NCBI RefSeq assembly: GCF_001953975.1
Contig: NZ_MBEJ01000028.1
Coordinates: 178,502-242,501 of the forward strand
From: Mycobacterium sp. NS-7484
GTDB taxonomy: Bacteria > Actinomycetota > Actinomycetes > Mycobacteriales > Mycobacteriaceae
Direction of reading: 5' to 3'
DNA length: 64,000 nucleotides
Both the position numbers and the translations under genes were made by a program. The notes beneath the pieces are model-generated. The model searched no databases. It had not been told where the DNA came from and saw only the letters and a program-made list of their open reading frames with translations. Shown here one piece after another: positions 9,066 to 18,119 of the stretch; the first letter of the stretch is position 1; every line of letters starts with the position of its first letter.

Positions 9066-10563
9066 CCCGACTCTGACCGTCGACGCCGTCGTACGCGCGA
9101 ACGCGACGGTGATGGCAGACAAGCCCATGGTGATCGACCCCGCATCCCGGCTTACCTATGCCGAACTCGACTCCGATACCGCAGCATTGGCTGCCGGGTT
9201 CATCGCGGCGGGCGTCACCAAGGGGTCGCGCGTTGGCCTCATCATGCCCAACGGGGTGGACTGGGTCCGCATCGCCGTGGCGCTGATGCGGATCGGCGCG
9301 GTCCTGGTGCCGTTGAGTACCCTGTTGCGCCCCGCTGAACTGGCCGCACAACTTCGCATGGCATCGGTGCAGTTCCTGGTATCGGTCGAGGAGTTCCGGG
9401 GCCAGCCCTACCCGGTACAGCCGGATCAGTTGCCCGCGCTGCGTGCCGTGTGGACCACCGCGCAGGCACTGGCCTTCACCGGACCACGCGACGCCGCCGA
9501 TGCGCTGGCTGACCGACTGCGCGAAAGCGACCCGATGGTGATCATGTTCACCTCCGGGAGCAGCGGAGCTCCGAAGGGCACCATACATTCGCACCGAAAC
9601 GCCCTGGGTGCCGTGCGTTCTGGACTGCACGCACGGTGTGTCACCGCTGACACCCGGCTGTATCTGCCCATGCCGTTCTTCTGGGTCGGGGGTTTCGGCG
9701 CAGGCATCCTCACCGTCCTGATGGCCGGGGCCACCCTCGTTACCGAGCCGATCCGACGGCCGGACTCGACTCTGGCCCTGCTGCAACGCGAACGCGTCAC
9801 ACTTTTCCGCGGTTGGCCCGAGCAGGCCGAGGTGCTGGCCCGTCACGCACATTCCGCAGACCTGAGCAGCTTGCAACCCGGCAGTCTCGAGGCGCTGTTG
9901 CCGGCGGGCCTACGGTCGCGCCCCGGGGCGCGGGCATCGTTGTTGGGCATGACCGAGTCGTTCGGCCCCTACTGTGGATTCCGGGCCGACACCGATATGC
10001 CGGAGACGGCGTGGGGCAGCTGCGGCAAGCCGTTCGACGGTATGGACGTCCGCATCGTCGACACCGACACCGGAACACCACTGCCGCACGGGAAAACCGG
10101 GGTGATCCAGATCCGGGGCCCGCACCTGATGCGAGGTATCTGTCGGCGCACGCGAGAGCAGGTGTTCACCCCGGACGGCTACTATCCCACCGGCGACCTC
10201 GGCTACCTCGACGAGGATGGGTTCCTGTTTTACCGCGGCCGGTCCGACGACATGTTCAAGGTCCGGGGCGCCAGCGTGTACCCCAGTGAAGTACAGCGGG
10301 CGCTGCGGTCCATTACCGGCGTGCGTGCCGCTCATGTGGTCAATGTCCCTGACGGCCAAATTAACCGGGTCGGTGCGGTCGTGGTGGGTGACGGGCTGAC
10401 GGTCGAGTCAGTGCGCGCCGCGGCCGCTGCGGCCGTGAGTTCGTTCAAGGTGCCCACGTTGTGGACGCTGCTCGAAGACGAGGACGCCGTGCCGCGCGGC
10501 GCCACCGGAAAGATCGACAACTCCGCCCTGCGGGCCATGTTGAAAGAAGGTGTCCGGCAATGA
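9058..10563 (+). CDS. AMP-dependent acyl-CoA synthetase
   Basis: This is a 501-residue adenylate-forming ligase. Visible motifs are IMFTSGSSGAPKGTIHSH, SLLGMTESFGPYCG, GYYPTGDLGYLDEDGF and PRGATGKIDNSALR. It shares the middle motifs FFW(I/V)GGF with the preceding gene, so the two look like tandem paralogues. Three synthetases in a row (6182-10563) may serve different chain-length or branched intermediates of one pathway. The stop overlaps the start of the alcohol dehydrogenase gene (ATGA), so the genes are translationally coupled. Confidence 0.9.
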   Translation: MADPTLTVDAVVRANATVMADKPMVIDPASRLTYAELDSDTAALAAGFIAAGVTKGSRVGLIMPNGVDWVRIAVALMRIGAVLVPLSTLLRPAELAAQLRMASVQFLVSVEEFRGQPYPVQPDQLPALRAVWTTAQALAFTGPRDAADALADRLRESDPMVIMFTSGSSGAPKGTIHSHRNALGAVRSGLHARCVTADTRLYLPMPFFWVGGFGAGILTVLMAGATLVTEPIRRPDSTLALLQRERVTLFRGWPEQAEVLARHAHSADLSSLQPGSLEALLPAGLRSRPGARASLLGMTESFGPYCGFRADTDMPETAWGSCGKPFDGMDVRIVDTDTGTPLPHGKTGVIQIRGPHLMRGICRRTREQVFTPDGYYPTGDLGYLDEDGFLFYRGRSDDMFKVRGASVYPSEVQRALRSITGVRAAHVVNVPDGQINRVGAVVVGDGLTVESVRAAAAAAVSSFKVPTLWTLLEDEDAVPRGATGKIDNSALRAMLKEGVRQ

Positions 10564-11687
10564 AAACCAAAGGCGCGCTGGTGTGGAATTTCGGTGAGCC
10601 GTGGTCGATCGAGGAGATCGAGATCGGCGACCCGCGGTCCGGGGAGGTGAAGGTACAACTGGAAACGGCGGGCTTGTGCCACTCTGATCATCATCTAATG
10701 ACCGGGGACATCCCGATGGCCGACTTCCCGATCCTGGGCGGGCATGAGGGTGCCGGGGTGATCGTGGAGGTCGGCCCGGACACCGAGGGTCTGCAGGTCG
10801 GCGATCATGTGGTGATGTCGTTCATCCCCTCGTGCGGCAGCTGCCCGGCCTGCCAGGTCGGCCTACGCAATCTGTGCGACCTGGGCATGGGCCTGTTGGC
10901 CGGTGCCTCTGTCTCCGATGGGTCGTTCCGGGTCCAGACCAAGGGGCAGAACGTGATCCCCATGTCCCTGCTCGGTACCTTCTCTCCCTACGTGGTGGTG
11001 CACCGAACCTCCGTGGTGAAGATCGACCCGTCGATCCCGTTCGAGGTGGCCTGCCTCGTGGGCTGCGGGGTGACCACGGGATACGGCTCGGCCGTCCGCA
11101 GCGCCGACGTCCGGCCCGGTGAAGACGTGGCCGTCATCGGCATCGGCGGTGTCGGCACCGCGGCCCTGCAGGGCGCCGCGATCGCTGGCGCTAGGCGCAT
11201 CTTCGCCGTCGACCCGGTCGACTGGAAGCGAGAGCAGGCCCTCAAGTTCGGTGCCCGCGAAGCCTATCCGGACGTCGCCGCCGCCCTGGCCGGTATCGCT
11301 GATGCCACCGGAGGCCGGATGTGTCACAAGGTCATCGTCACCGTCGGGCGCGCCGAGGGCAATCAGGTGGAGTCGTGGATGCAGCTCACCGCCAAGGGTG
11401 GTACGTGTGTGCTCACCGCGATGGGCAACGTCGTCGACGACGACACCACGCTCAATCTGGCGGGTCTGACCCTGCTCCAGAAAAGTCTGCAGGGCAGCCT
11501 GTTCGGCGGCGGCAACCCGCAGTTCGACATCCCCAACCTGCTGACGCTTTATCAGTTGGGTGAGTTGAACCTCGACGACATGGTGACCCGCGAGTACCGC
11601 CTGGAACAGATCAATGATGCCTACCGGGACATGCTGGAGGGACGCAACATTCGCGGCGTGATCCGCTACACGGATGCCGACCGATGA
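10560..11687 (+). CDS. Zinc-dependent alcohol dehydrogenase (NDMA-dependent type)
   Basis: This 375-residue medium-chain dehydrogenase has catalytic zinc ligands in GLCHSDHHL and ILGGHEGAG. The structural zinc cysteines are in CGSCPACQVGLRNLC and the Rossmann fold is GIGGVGTAALQGAAIAGA. Layout and sequence suggest the actinobacterial family whose nicotinamide is tightly bound and recycled by mycofactocin (assayed with NDMA). This assignment is by family resemblance only. The ATG at 10560 is used because the open frame upstream belongs to the overlapping synthetase gene. The likely role is oxidation of a primary alcohol to the aldehyde before CoA activation. Confidence 0.9.
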   Translation: MKTKGALVWNFGEPWSIEEIEIGDPRSGEVKVQLETAGLCHSDHHLMTGDIPMADFPILGGHEGAGVIVEVGPDTEGLQVGDHVVMSFIPSCGSCPACQVGLRNLCDLGMGLLAGASVSDGSFRVQTKGQNVIPMSLLGTFSPYVVVHRTSVVKIDPSIPFEVACLVGCGVTTGYGSAVRSADVRPGEDVAVIGIGGVGTAALQGAAIAGARRIFAVDPVDWKREQALKFGAREAYPDVAAALAGIADATGGRMCHKVIVTVGRAEGNQVESWMQLTAKGGTCVLTAMGNVVDDDTTLNLAGLTLLQKSLQGSLFGGGNPQFDIPNLLTLYQLGELNLDDMVTREYRLEQINDAYRDMLEGRNIRGVIRYTDADR

Positions 11688-12082
11688 CCGCTGACATCTT
11701 CGAACTGTTCGAGCTGATCGGCTATCGGGAGGTACCGGCTTCCGATGACGAGGCGGTGGTCGATCTTCCCGTCGCCCCGCATGTGGTCAACACCAACGGC
11801 GGGCTGCAGGGCGGGCTGCTCGCCACCCTGGTGGACACCGCCGCAGGCAAGCTCGCCATGCGCCAGTTGCCGGCCGGTCACAGCGTGGTGACCTCCGACC
11901 TCAACCTGCGCTATCTGCGGCCGGTCACCGCCGGCGCCGCGCGTGCAGTGGCGCGCCTCGTGCACAGCGGCAAGCGCTCCATGGTGATCCAGGTCGAGAT
12001 CTTCACCGTGCCCGACAACGACCTGGCCGTCGTCGCCTCCGTCAGCTTTGCGAAGATCCGGGTGAAGGAGGCAGCGACATGA
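11684..12082 (+). CDS. PaaI-type hotdog thioesterase
   Basis: A 132-residue single hotdog domain: NTNGGLQGGLLATLVDTAAGKLA is the PaaI/YbgC-like helix region with its Asp, and SVVTSDLNLRYLRPV is the central beta strand. Such enzymes hydrolyse acyl-CoA thioesters to recover CoA from stalled intermediates. It overlaps the flanking genes by 4 bases at each end (ATGA), so it is a tightly coupled member of the operon. The substrate is unknown. Confidence 0.86.
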   Translation: MTADIFELFELIGYREVPASDDEAVVDLPVAPHVVNTNGGLQGGLLATLVDTAAGKLAMRQLPAGHSVVTSDLNLRYLRPVTAGAARAVARLVHSGKRSMVIQVEIFTVPDNDLAVVASVSFAKIRVKEAAT

Positions 12083-12906
12083 AGCTCGGACTTTCCACCC
12101 CCATCGTGATGCAGCACCCTGGTGAGTTCTCGCCCTGGGAGGCAACCGCCGGCGCCGACGAGCTGGCACTGGTGGCCGAGGCGGCCGACCGGCTGGGTTT
12201 TCACCACCTCACCTGTGCCGAGCACACCGGAATCCCCGCCTCGGCTGCCGGGGTGCGCGGAACGGTGTACTGGGATCCGTTGGCCACCTTGTCGTTCCTG
12301 GCTGCCCGCACCCGCCAGATCCGGTTGGCCACCGCCGTCGTCGTGCTGCCCTATCACCATCCGGTGGCGCTGGCCAAGAGCTACGGCACGCTCGACCGGC
12401 TCAGCGGCGGCAGAGTCATCCTCGGCGTCGGCGTCGGATCGCTCGCCGAGGAGTTCGAGCTTCTCGGTGCCCAATGGACCGATCGGGGCACGGCAGCCGA
12501 CCGTGACATTGCCACCCTGCGCGCCGCCTGGGGGCAGCCGGTGGTCGACGGCTTCGCCATCGAACCGCATGCACCCCGCACGGATGTGTCGGTCTGGGTG
12601 GGCGGGCGCACCAAGCGCTCGCTACGGCGGGCAGTCGAATTGGGCACCGGTTGGATGCCTTTCGCCCTCTCGCCGGACACCATCGCCGAGTTCCTCAGCC
12701 GCCACCAGCTACCCACCGATTTCGACGTCGTCCTCTCCCCCGGCGTGTCGCTGGATCCGCTCGGCGACCCGTCCGGCACCCGCCGTCGACTCGAGCGGCT
12801 GCGTGAGGTTGGGGCCACGGTCGCCAACTGCTCGGTGCAGGCGCGCAGTGCCGAACACTTCCGTGAGCAGCTCGAGGCACTGAAGCCGATCGGTGACGAT
12901 CTCTGA
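12079..12906 (+). CDS. LLM class flavin/F420-dependent oxidoreductase
   Basis: The 275-residue protein is a luciferase-like TIM barrel: EAADRLGFHHLTCAEHT, ATAVVVLPYHHPVALAKS and GRVILGVGVGSLAEEFELLG are the conserved blocks. The last resembles mycobacterial F420-using members, so hydride transfer from F420H2 is more likely than FMN-dependent oxygenation. It is the final gene of the rightward operon and converges with the CoA transferase gene, with only one base between their stops. Confidence 0.85.
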   Translation: MKLGLSTPIVMQHPGEFSPWEATAGADELALVAEAADRLGFHHLTCAEHTGIPASAAGVRGTVYWDPLATLSFLAARTRQIRLATAVVVLPYHHPVALAKSYGTLDRLSGGRVILGVGVGSLAEEFELLGAQWTDRGTAADRDIATLRAAWGQPVVDGFAIEPHAPRTDVSVWVGGRTKRSLRRAVELGTGWMPFALSPDTIAEFLSRHQLPTDFDVVLSPGVSLDPLGDPSGTRRRLERLREVGATVANCSVQARSAEHFREQLEALKPIGDDL

Positions 12907-12907
12907 G

Positions 12908-14095
12908 TCACACGATCTGGTTCGCCCGCAGGTCGGCGATCTGTGCAGCGTCGTAACCGATCTCACCGAGCACTTCATCGGTGTGCTCGCCCAACAGCGG
13001 GGCCCGGCGTCGAATAGTGCCCGGTGTCTCCGACAGCCGGAACGGGGTTTCGACGATCGGCACGTCCCGCGACGCACCCGGGAACGGGACCCGCTTCAGG
13101 TAGCCCATGGCCTGTACATGAGGGTCGTCGAGAACGTCCTGTGTGGAATGTAGGGGTGCGGCAGGCATTTTCGCCTTCTCCAGCAACGCCAACACGTCAG
13201 CCTTGGTCTTGTCGGCACACCACTGCGCCATGATGTCGTTGAGGATGTCGCCGTTGGCCCAGCGGATGTCGTCGTTGGCGAACCGCGGGTCGTCGAATAG
13301 TTCTTCGCGGCCCACCAGACGGCACCAACGCTTGAACATCGGCTGCCCGGCCACCTGCAGCAGCACCCACTGGTCGTCGGCAGTGCGGTACAGATCACAC
13401 GGCGCGACGGACGCGCCCTTGTTGCCCATCCGAGGCTTGTCCACCTGCAGCAGTTCCCGTTCGATCAGGAACGCGTTGGACAGCATCAGCGCGGTGGGCA
13501 GCAGCGCACCCTCCACGTGCTGGCCCTGGCCGGTGCGATCACGGTGATACAACGCCATCATCACCCCGATCGCCAACGTGAGCGCGGTGCCGAAGTCCGC
13601 GTACGGCACCACGGTTCGGATCGGCTGATCGGGTAGGCCCTGCCGGTACACCGCTCCCGACATCACCTGTCCGGCCCCGTCGAAGCCGATCTTCTCGCTG
13701 TAAGGGCCGCCCTCCCCGTAGGCGGTGGCACTGGCCAGGATGATGTCCGGCTTGACCGCCTTGAGCGTTTCGTAGTCCAGTCCGCTGGCTCGCATCCCGG
13801 CCGCGGGCATGTTGGCGATCACGATGTCAGCGCTCGCCATCAGCCGGCGGGTGATCTCGGCGCCCTCGGCCGTCGTGGAGTCCAGGGTCAGGGAACGCTT
13901 GTTGCGGTTGCACTGCAGGAACGTGCCGCCCTCACCGCCTTCGGTGACCGCCTGCACCCAACGATCCTCGCCGCCTTCACGTTTCTCCACCCGCAACACG
14001 TCGGCTCCCATATCGGCCAGGATCGCGCTGCACCACGGTGCGGCGATGAACCTGCCGTAATCGAGCACGCGGATCCCGTCGAGAACTCCTGCCAT
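12908..14095 (-). CDS. CaiB/BaiF family III CoA transferase
   Basis: The 395-residue enzyme belongs to the formyl-CoA transferase family, which moves CoA between carboxylic acids through an enzyme-bound anhydride. The N-terminal segment VLDGIRVLDYGRFIAAPW binds the nucleotide. The catalytic Asp is probably that in YADFGTALTLAIG, followed by the typical HRDRTGQGQHVEGAL. AGGAAGG precedes the ATG. It lies upstream-separated from, but codirectional with, the GntR/acyl-CoA dehydrogenase/thiolase/SDR operon, with palindromic repeat A between. It offers an ATP-free activation route besides the four synthetases. Confidence 0.9.
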   Translation of the reverse strand: MAGVLDGIRVLDYGRFIAAPWCSAILADMGADVLRVEKREGGEDRWVQAVTEGGEGGTFLQCNRNKRSLTLDSTTAEGAEITRRLMASADIVIANMPAAGMRASGLDYETLKAVKPDIILASATAYGEGGPYSEKIGFDGAGQVMSGAVYRQGLPDQPIRTVVPYADFGTALTLAIGVMMALYHRDRTGQGQHVEGALLPTALMLSNAFLIERELLQVDKPRMGNKGASVAPCDLYRTADDQWVLLQVAGQPMFKRWCRLVGREELFDDPRFANDDIRWANGDILNDIMAQWCADKTKADVLALLEKAKMPAAPLHSTQDVLDDPHVQAMGYLKRVPFPGASRDVPIVETPFRLSETPGTIRRRAPLLGEHTDEVLGEIGYDAAQIADLRANQIV

Positions 14096-14114
14096 CCTGG
14101 CTCACCTTCCTTCG

Positions 14115-14174
14115 GCGAGCAGACGCAAACCCGTACATTTTTGCACCGAGATGTACGGGTTTGTGTCTGCTCGC
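14115..14174. repeat. Intergenic palindromic repeat A
   Basis: Two 24-base arms (14115-14138 and 14151-14174) are complementary with a single mismatch and are separated by a 12-base loop. The left arm begins GCGAGCAGACGCAAA. The same outer sequence occurs at 21661-21722 and, degraded, at 24069-24126. It lies just downstream of the GntR gene (minus strand) and could act as a terminator or mRNA-stabilising hairpin. There is no U-tract, so simple intrinsic termination is not proven. Confidence 0.85.
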
Positions 14175-14185
14175 GGGATAAATCG

Positions 14186-14854
14186 CTACTCCAGCACGCC
14201 GAGCCGGTCGAGATGATCAGTGAGCGGTTTGGAGGCCGCACACAGATGTTCGGCCATCGCCGCACGGGCCGAATCCCCGTCCCGCGCCCTCAGCGCGGCG
14301 AGGATCCGGCGATGGTCGTGGGTGGACTGTTCGGGCCAACCCTCGACCGTCGGGTACACCGATTCCAGTGCGTACCGGGTGATCTGGGACATCAGTTGGG
14401 CCAGTTTTGGTGACTCGGCCGCGCGATTGACCCCGCGGTGGAATGCGTGGTTGAGCCGGACCGCCGCCTCATGATCATTGTGCGCGTAGGCATCTTCCAG
14501 CTCACCCTGAATCCGGTCGAGTTCGTCGAGCTGGCTGTCGGTGATCTGCGCCGCGGCCCGCGACGCCAGCTGACCACCGATGTGGGCCTGGACACCGGCT
14601 ACGTCATCGATGTCGCGGCGGGTCACCGGCAGCACCAGGAACCCGCGGCGGGGCTGCTGGGTCAGCAGACCCTCGGTGCGCAGGCCGAACAACGCTTCCC
14701 GCACCGGCGTCACGCTGATTCCCAACTCGGCCGCGAGTTGCTCAAGCCGGATGTAATTGCCTGCCGGATAGGTGCCGTCGAAGATCCGTCTCCGGATCAA
14801 TCGCGCCACGTCCTCGGCCAACTGTGGCCGAGAAGCGAAATCGGGGATGGACAC
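14186..14854 (-). CDS. GntR family transcriptional regulator
   Basis: This 222-residue GntR/FCD regulator has a winged helix at residues 10-75 (LIRRRIFDGTYPAG, then VTPVREALFGLRTEGLL and QPRRGFLV) and an FCD helical bundle after it, with metal-ligand-like His and Asp residues (HAFHRGVNRA, THDHRRIL). It starts 3 bases after the acyl-CoA dehydrogenase stop. It is therefore the last gene of a four-gene operon (SDR, thiolase, acyl-CoA dehydrogenase, regulator) that it probably autoregulates in response to a pathway acid or acyl-CoA. Confidence 0.88.
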   Translation of the reverse strand: MSIPDFASRPQLAEDVARLIRRRIFDGTYPAGNYIRLEQLAAELGISVTPVREALFGLRTEGLLTQQPRRGFLVLPVTRRDIDDVAGVQAHIGGQLASRAAAQITDSQLDELDRIQGELEDAYAHNDHEAAVRLNHAFHRGVNRAAESPKLAQLMSQITRYALESVYPTVEGWPEQSTHDHRRILAALRARDGDSARAAMAEHLCAASKPLTDHLDRLGVLE

Positions 14855-14857
14855 GGC

Positions 14858-16051
14858 TCAGACCCGATAGTCGGAGAGCAGCCGCTTGCTGATGATGTTC
14901 TTCTGGATCTCGCTGGTGCCCTCACCGATCAGCAGGAACGGGGCATCCCGCATCAGCCGCTCGACCTCGTATTCCTTGGAGTAGCCGTACCCGCCGTGGA
15001 TCCGGAAACTCTGCTGGGTGACCTCCGAGCAGAACTCACTGGCCAGGTACTTCGCCATCCCGGCGGCGACGTCGTTGCGCTCACCGGAGTCCTTGAGTCG
15101 GGCGGCGTTGACCATCATCAGGTGGGCGGCCTCGACTTTGGTTGCCATCTCGGCCAATTGGAAGGCCACCGCCTGGTGCTCGGCGATCGGCTTGCCGAAC
15201 GTCTCCCGCTGCTGCGCATAGCGCACCGCCAACTCGAAGGCCCGGATGCCCACTCCACAGGCGCGGGCCGAGACGTTGACGCGACCGACCTCGACCCCGT
15301 CCATCATCTGGAAGAAGCCCTGGCCGGTCACGCCACCGAGAACGTCGTCCGCGCTGGCGCGGTAACCATCGAAGATCAACTCGGTGGTGTCGATGCCCTT
15401 GTAGCCGAGCTTGTCGAGCTTGCCCGGAATGGTCAGTCCCGGAACGACTTCGCCGAAGCCAGTGGGCTTTTCGACCAGGAACGCCGTCAGGTTGCGGTGC
15501 GGTTTGTCGGCACCCTCGTCGGTGCGCACCAGCGCGGCCACCAGGGTGGAACTGCCACCGTTGGTCAGCCACATCTTCTGACCGCTGATGAGGTAATCGC
15601 CGTCGGGCTGTTTGGCGGCCCGGGTCCGAATGGCCGCCACGTCCGAACCCAGCTCGGGCTCGGACATCGAGAACGCCCCGCGGGTCTCGCCGGTGGCCAT
15701 GCGGGGCAGGAAGTTCTGCTTCTGCGCGTCGGTCCCGTGCTGCCGGATCATGTACGCGACGATGAAGTGGGTGTTGATCACCCCCGACACGCTCATCCAA
15801 CCGCGCGCCAGCTCCTCGACACACAACGCGTAGGTGAGCAGCGATTCGCCGAGCCCGCCGTACTCCTCGGGAATCATCAACCCGAACAGGCCCATGTCCT
15901 TCATCTGATCGACGATGGCCTGCGGGTAGGTGTCCGAGTGCTCGAGCTCCTGCGCGGTCGGGATCACCTCTTTGTCGACGAATTGCCGTACCGTCGCAAC
16001 GATCTCGGTCTGGAACTCGGTGAGTCCCAGCGTCTGCGCAAGTCTGGTCAC
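14858..16051 (-). CDS. Acyl-CoA dehydrogenase
   Basis: The 397-residue flavoenzyme inserts an alpha,beta double bond in acyl-CoA. Conserved blocks are SMSEPELGSDVAAIRTRA, MWLTNGG, RETFGKPI and, at the C-terminus, HGGYGYSKEYEVERLMRD and GEGTSEIQKNI, where the Glu is the usual catalytic base. The open frame extends far upstream but is not protein-like. The GTG at 16051 ([12 protein letters not shown]) overlaps the thiolase stop as GTGA. It hands its product to hydratases elsewhere in the locus. Confidence 0.92.
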   Translation of the reverse strand: MTRLAQTLGLTEFQTEIVATVRQFVDKEVIPTAQELEHSDTYPQAIVDQMKDMGLFGLMIPEEYGGLGESLLTYALCVEELARGWMSVSGVINTHFIVAYMIRQHGTDAQKQNFLPRMATGETRGAFSMSEPELGSDVAAIRTRAAKQPDGDYLISGQKMWLTNGGSSTLVAALVRTDEGADKPHRNLTAFLVEKPTGFGEVVPGLTIPGKLDKLGYKGIDTTELIFDGYRASADDVLGGVTGQGFFQMMDGVEVGRVNVSARACGVGIRAFELAVRYAQQRETFGKPIAEHQAVAFQLAEMATKVEAAHLMMVNAARLKDSGERNDVAAGMAKYLASEFCSEVTQQSFRIHGGYGYSKEYEVERLMRDAPFLLIGEGTSEIQKNIISKRLLSDYRV

Positions 16052-17268
16052 GATGCCACCCTCTCGAAAACCGCGGCGAGCCCCTGGCCGCCGCCGATGC
16101 ACATGGTCTCCAACCCGTAGCGGGCCTGACGCCGATCGAGCTCCCGGGCCAGGGTGGCCAGCATGCGGCCGCCCGTCGCCCCCACCGGATGCCCCAGCGA
16201 GATCCCGGACCCCCGGACGTTGGTGCGCTCGAAGTCGGCGTCGCCGAACTTCCACTCCTTCATCACGGCGAGCGCCTGGGCGGCGAAGGCCTCGTTGAGT
16301 TCGATCAAATCGATGTCGCTCAGTTGCAGACCGGCTTTGGCCAGAGCCGCCTCGGTGGCCGGCACCGGTCCGATGCCCATGACGTTGGGCGCCACCCCGG
16401 CCGAACCCCACGACACCAGCCGCACGAGCGGCCTTAGTCCGAGCTCGGCGGCCTTCTCCGGGGTGGTGACGATGCACATGGACGCGGCGTCGTTCTGACC
16501 GCTGGAGTTCCCGGCCGTCACGGTGGCCTCTGGATCCTGTGTGAGCAGAACGGGTTTGAGCTTGGCCAGAACCTCGACCGTGGTGTCGGCACGGGGGTGC
16601 TCATCGGTGTCGATGAGCTGCTCGCCTTTTCGGTCGCGAACGGTCACCGGGATGATCTCCTCGGTCAGCACGCCGGATTCCTGGGCGGCCACCGCGCTGC
16701 GATGCGACCGCACCGCGAGCTCGTCCTGCTCGGCGCGGGTGATGCCGTACTCGCGACGCAAATTCTCGGCGGTCTCCAACATGCCGCCGGGCACCGGGTA
16801 GAACTGTCCACCGGCGGTCGTACGACCGCGGGCGAGGCCGTCGTGGATCTGCACCCCGGAACGTGCACTGCCCCAGCGCATGTCGGTGGAGTAGAACGCG
16901 ACGTTGCTCATGCTTTCGGCGCCGCCGGCGATCACCAGATCGTTGTCACCGCTGCGGACTTGCATACAGGCCTGGATCACGGCCTGCAGCCCGGAGCCGC
17001 AGCGCCGGTCGACCTGCATCCCGGGGACTGTGATCGGCAGGCCGGCGTCGAGTGCCACCACGCGGCCAATGGCCGGGGCCTCACTGTTGGGATAGCAGTG
17101 GCCCAGAATCACGTCCTGCACCTGATCCGGTGCCACCCCGGTGCGTTCCAACAGGCCTTTGAGGGCGACGACGCCGAGGTCGACGGCGCTCAACGACTTG
17201 AACATGCCGCCGTAGCGGCCGATCGCGGTGCGGACCGGTTCGCAGATGACCGCCTCGGGAGTGCTCAT
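16048..17268 (-). CDS. Acetyl-CoA acetyltransferase (thiolase family)
   Basis: This 406-residue thiolase has all expected motifs: [13 protein letters not shown] (nucleophile Cys), [23 protein letters not shown] (His) and CIGGGQGLA (second Cys). It differs clearly from the thiolase at 822-1997 and is closer to classical acetyl-CoA acetyltransferases. It overlaps the SDR gene upstream and the acyl-CoA dehydrogenase gene downstream by 4 bases each. The operon therefore encodes dehydrogenation, 3-hydroxy oxidation and thiolysis in one transcript, and only the hydratase must come from elsewhere. Confidence 0.93.
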   Translation of the reverse strand: MSTPEAVICEPVRTAIGRYGGMFKSLSAVDLGVVALKGLLERTGVAPDQVQDVILGHCYPNSEAPAIGRVVALDAGLPITVPGMQVDRRCGSGLQAVIQACMQVRSGDNDLVIAGGAESMSNVAFYSTDMRWGSARSGVQIHDGLARGRTTAGGQFYPVPGGMLETAENLRREYGITRAEQDELAVRSHRSAVAAQESGVLTEEIIPVTVRDRKGEQLIDTDEHPRADTTVEVLAKLKPVLLTQDPEATVTAGNSSGQNDAASMCIVTTPEKAAELGLRPLVRLVSWGSAGVAPNVMGIGPVPATEAALAKAGLQLSDIDLIELNEAFAAQALAVMKEWKFGDADFERTNVRGSGISLGHPVGATGGRMLATLARELDRRQARYGLETMCIGGGQGLAAVFERVAS

Positions 17269-18005
17269 ACGTGCCGACCGCCGGTCACCTCGAGCACGGT
17301 CCCGGTCATGTACGACGACAGGTCACTGGCCAAGAACAGCGCCACCTTGGCCACTTCATCGGGTTCACCGGCACGACCCATCGGGATCTCGGCCAGCTTC
17401 TCGTCCCAAATCCGTTGCGGCATAGCCTCGGTCATCGCCGAGCGGATCAGCCCCGGCTGGATGGCGTTGACCCTGACCCCGAGATGCGCGAGTTCCTTCG
17501 CCGACGCCTTGGTCATGCCGACGATGCCGGCCTTGGCCGCCGAGTAGTTGGTCTGGCCGACCAGGCCGACCTTGCCCGAGATCGAGGACATGTTGACGAT
17601 CGCGCCGCGCTTGTTTTCCCGCATGATCGCTGCCGCCGATTTGGTGCCGTTCCAGGTGCCCTTCAGGTGCACCGCGATGACCTGGTCGAACTGCTCCTCG
17701 GTCATCTTGCGCAGGGTGGCGTCACGGGTGATGCCCGCGTTGTTCACCATGATGTCCAGCCCGCCGAATCGCTCGACGGCGGCCTGCACGAGCGCCTCGA
17801 CCTCAGCGGAGGACGTGACGTCACAGCGCACCGCCGTCGCGACGTCCGGGCCACCCAGTTCCTGGGCGGCAGCCTCGGTGGCCTCGAGGTTGACGTCGCC
17901 GAGCACCACCCGGGCGCCCTCGTCGATGAAACGCCGCGCAATGGCCAGGCCCAGACCCTGGGCACCGCCTGTCACCACTGCAGTCTGACCGGTCAGCAAC
18001 GACAC
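17265..18005 (-). CDS. SDR family oxidoreductase (FabG-like 3-hydroxyacyl dehydrogenase)
   Basis: A 246-residue short-chain dehydrogenase: [15 protein letters not shown] is the cofactor-binding Gly motif, NNAGITRD the structural motif, with catalytic Ser in MSSISGKVG and the YSAAK catalytic pair. The Asp in [10 protein letters not shown] suggests NAD(H) preference. In this context it probably oxidises 3-hydroxyacyl-CoA to 3-ketoacyl-CoA for the adjacent thiolase. It is the first gene of the leftward operon, and its promoter faces the acyl-CoA dehydrogenase gene at 18120. Confidence 0.9.
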   Translation of the reverse strand: MSLLTGQTAVVTGGAQGLGLAIARRFIDEGARVVLGDVNLEATEAAAQELGGPDVATAVRCDVTSSAEVEALVQAAVERFGGLDIMVNNAGITRDATLRKMTEEQFDQVIAVHLKGTWNGTKSAAAIMRENKRGAIVNMSSISGKVGLVGQTNYSAAKAGIVGMTKASAKELAHLGVRVNAIQPGLIRSAMTEAMPQRIWDEKLAEIPMGRAGEPDEVAKVALFLASDLSSYMTGTVLEVTGGRHV

Positions 18006-18049
18006 CTGATCACCTAACTTTCGATCCCGGGGGCTCTGTCAGCCTAGGA

Positions 18050-18070
18050 TCATATTTCATATACGATATT
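18050..18070. promoter_or_regulatory. AT-rich candidate operator in the divergent SDR/acyl-CoA dehydrogenase promoter
   Basis: A 21-base run with almost no G or C (TCATATTTCATATACGATATT) stands out from flanking DNA. It contains repeated ATAT steps and the TACGATAT 8-mer also seen upstream of the thiolase at 2009-2016. Its place between two divergent catabolic operons makes it the likely control site for both. Which regulator binds it is unknown. Confidence 0.35.
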
Positions 18071-18119
18071 GCAAGTCATCACCCCGCCGGATTCCGCGCG
18101 AAGAAATGGAGCCTGCCCT

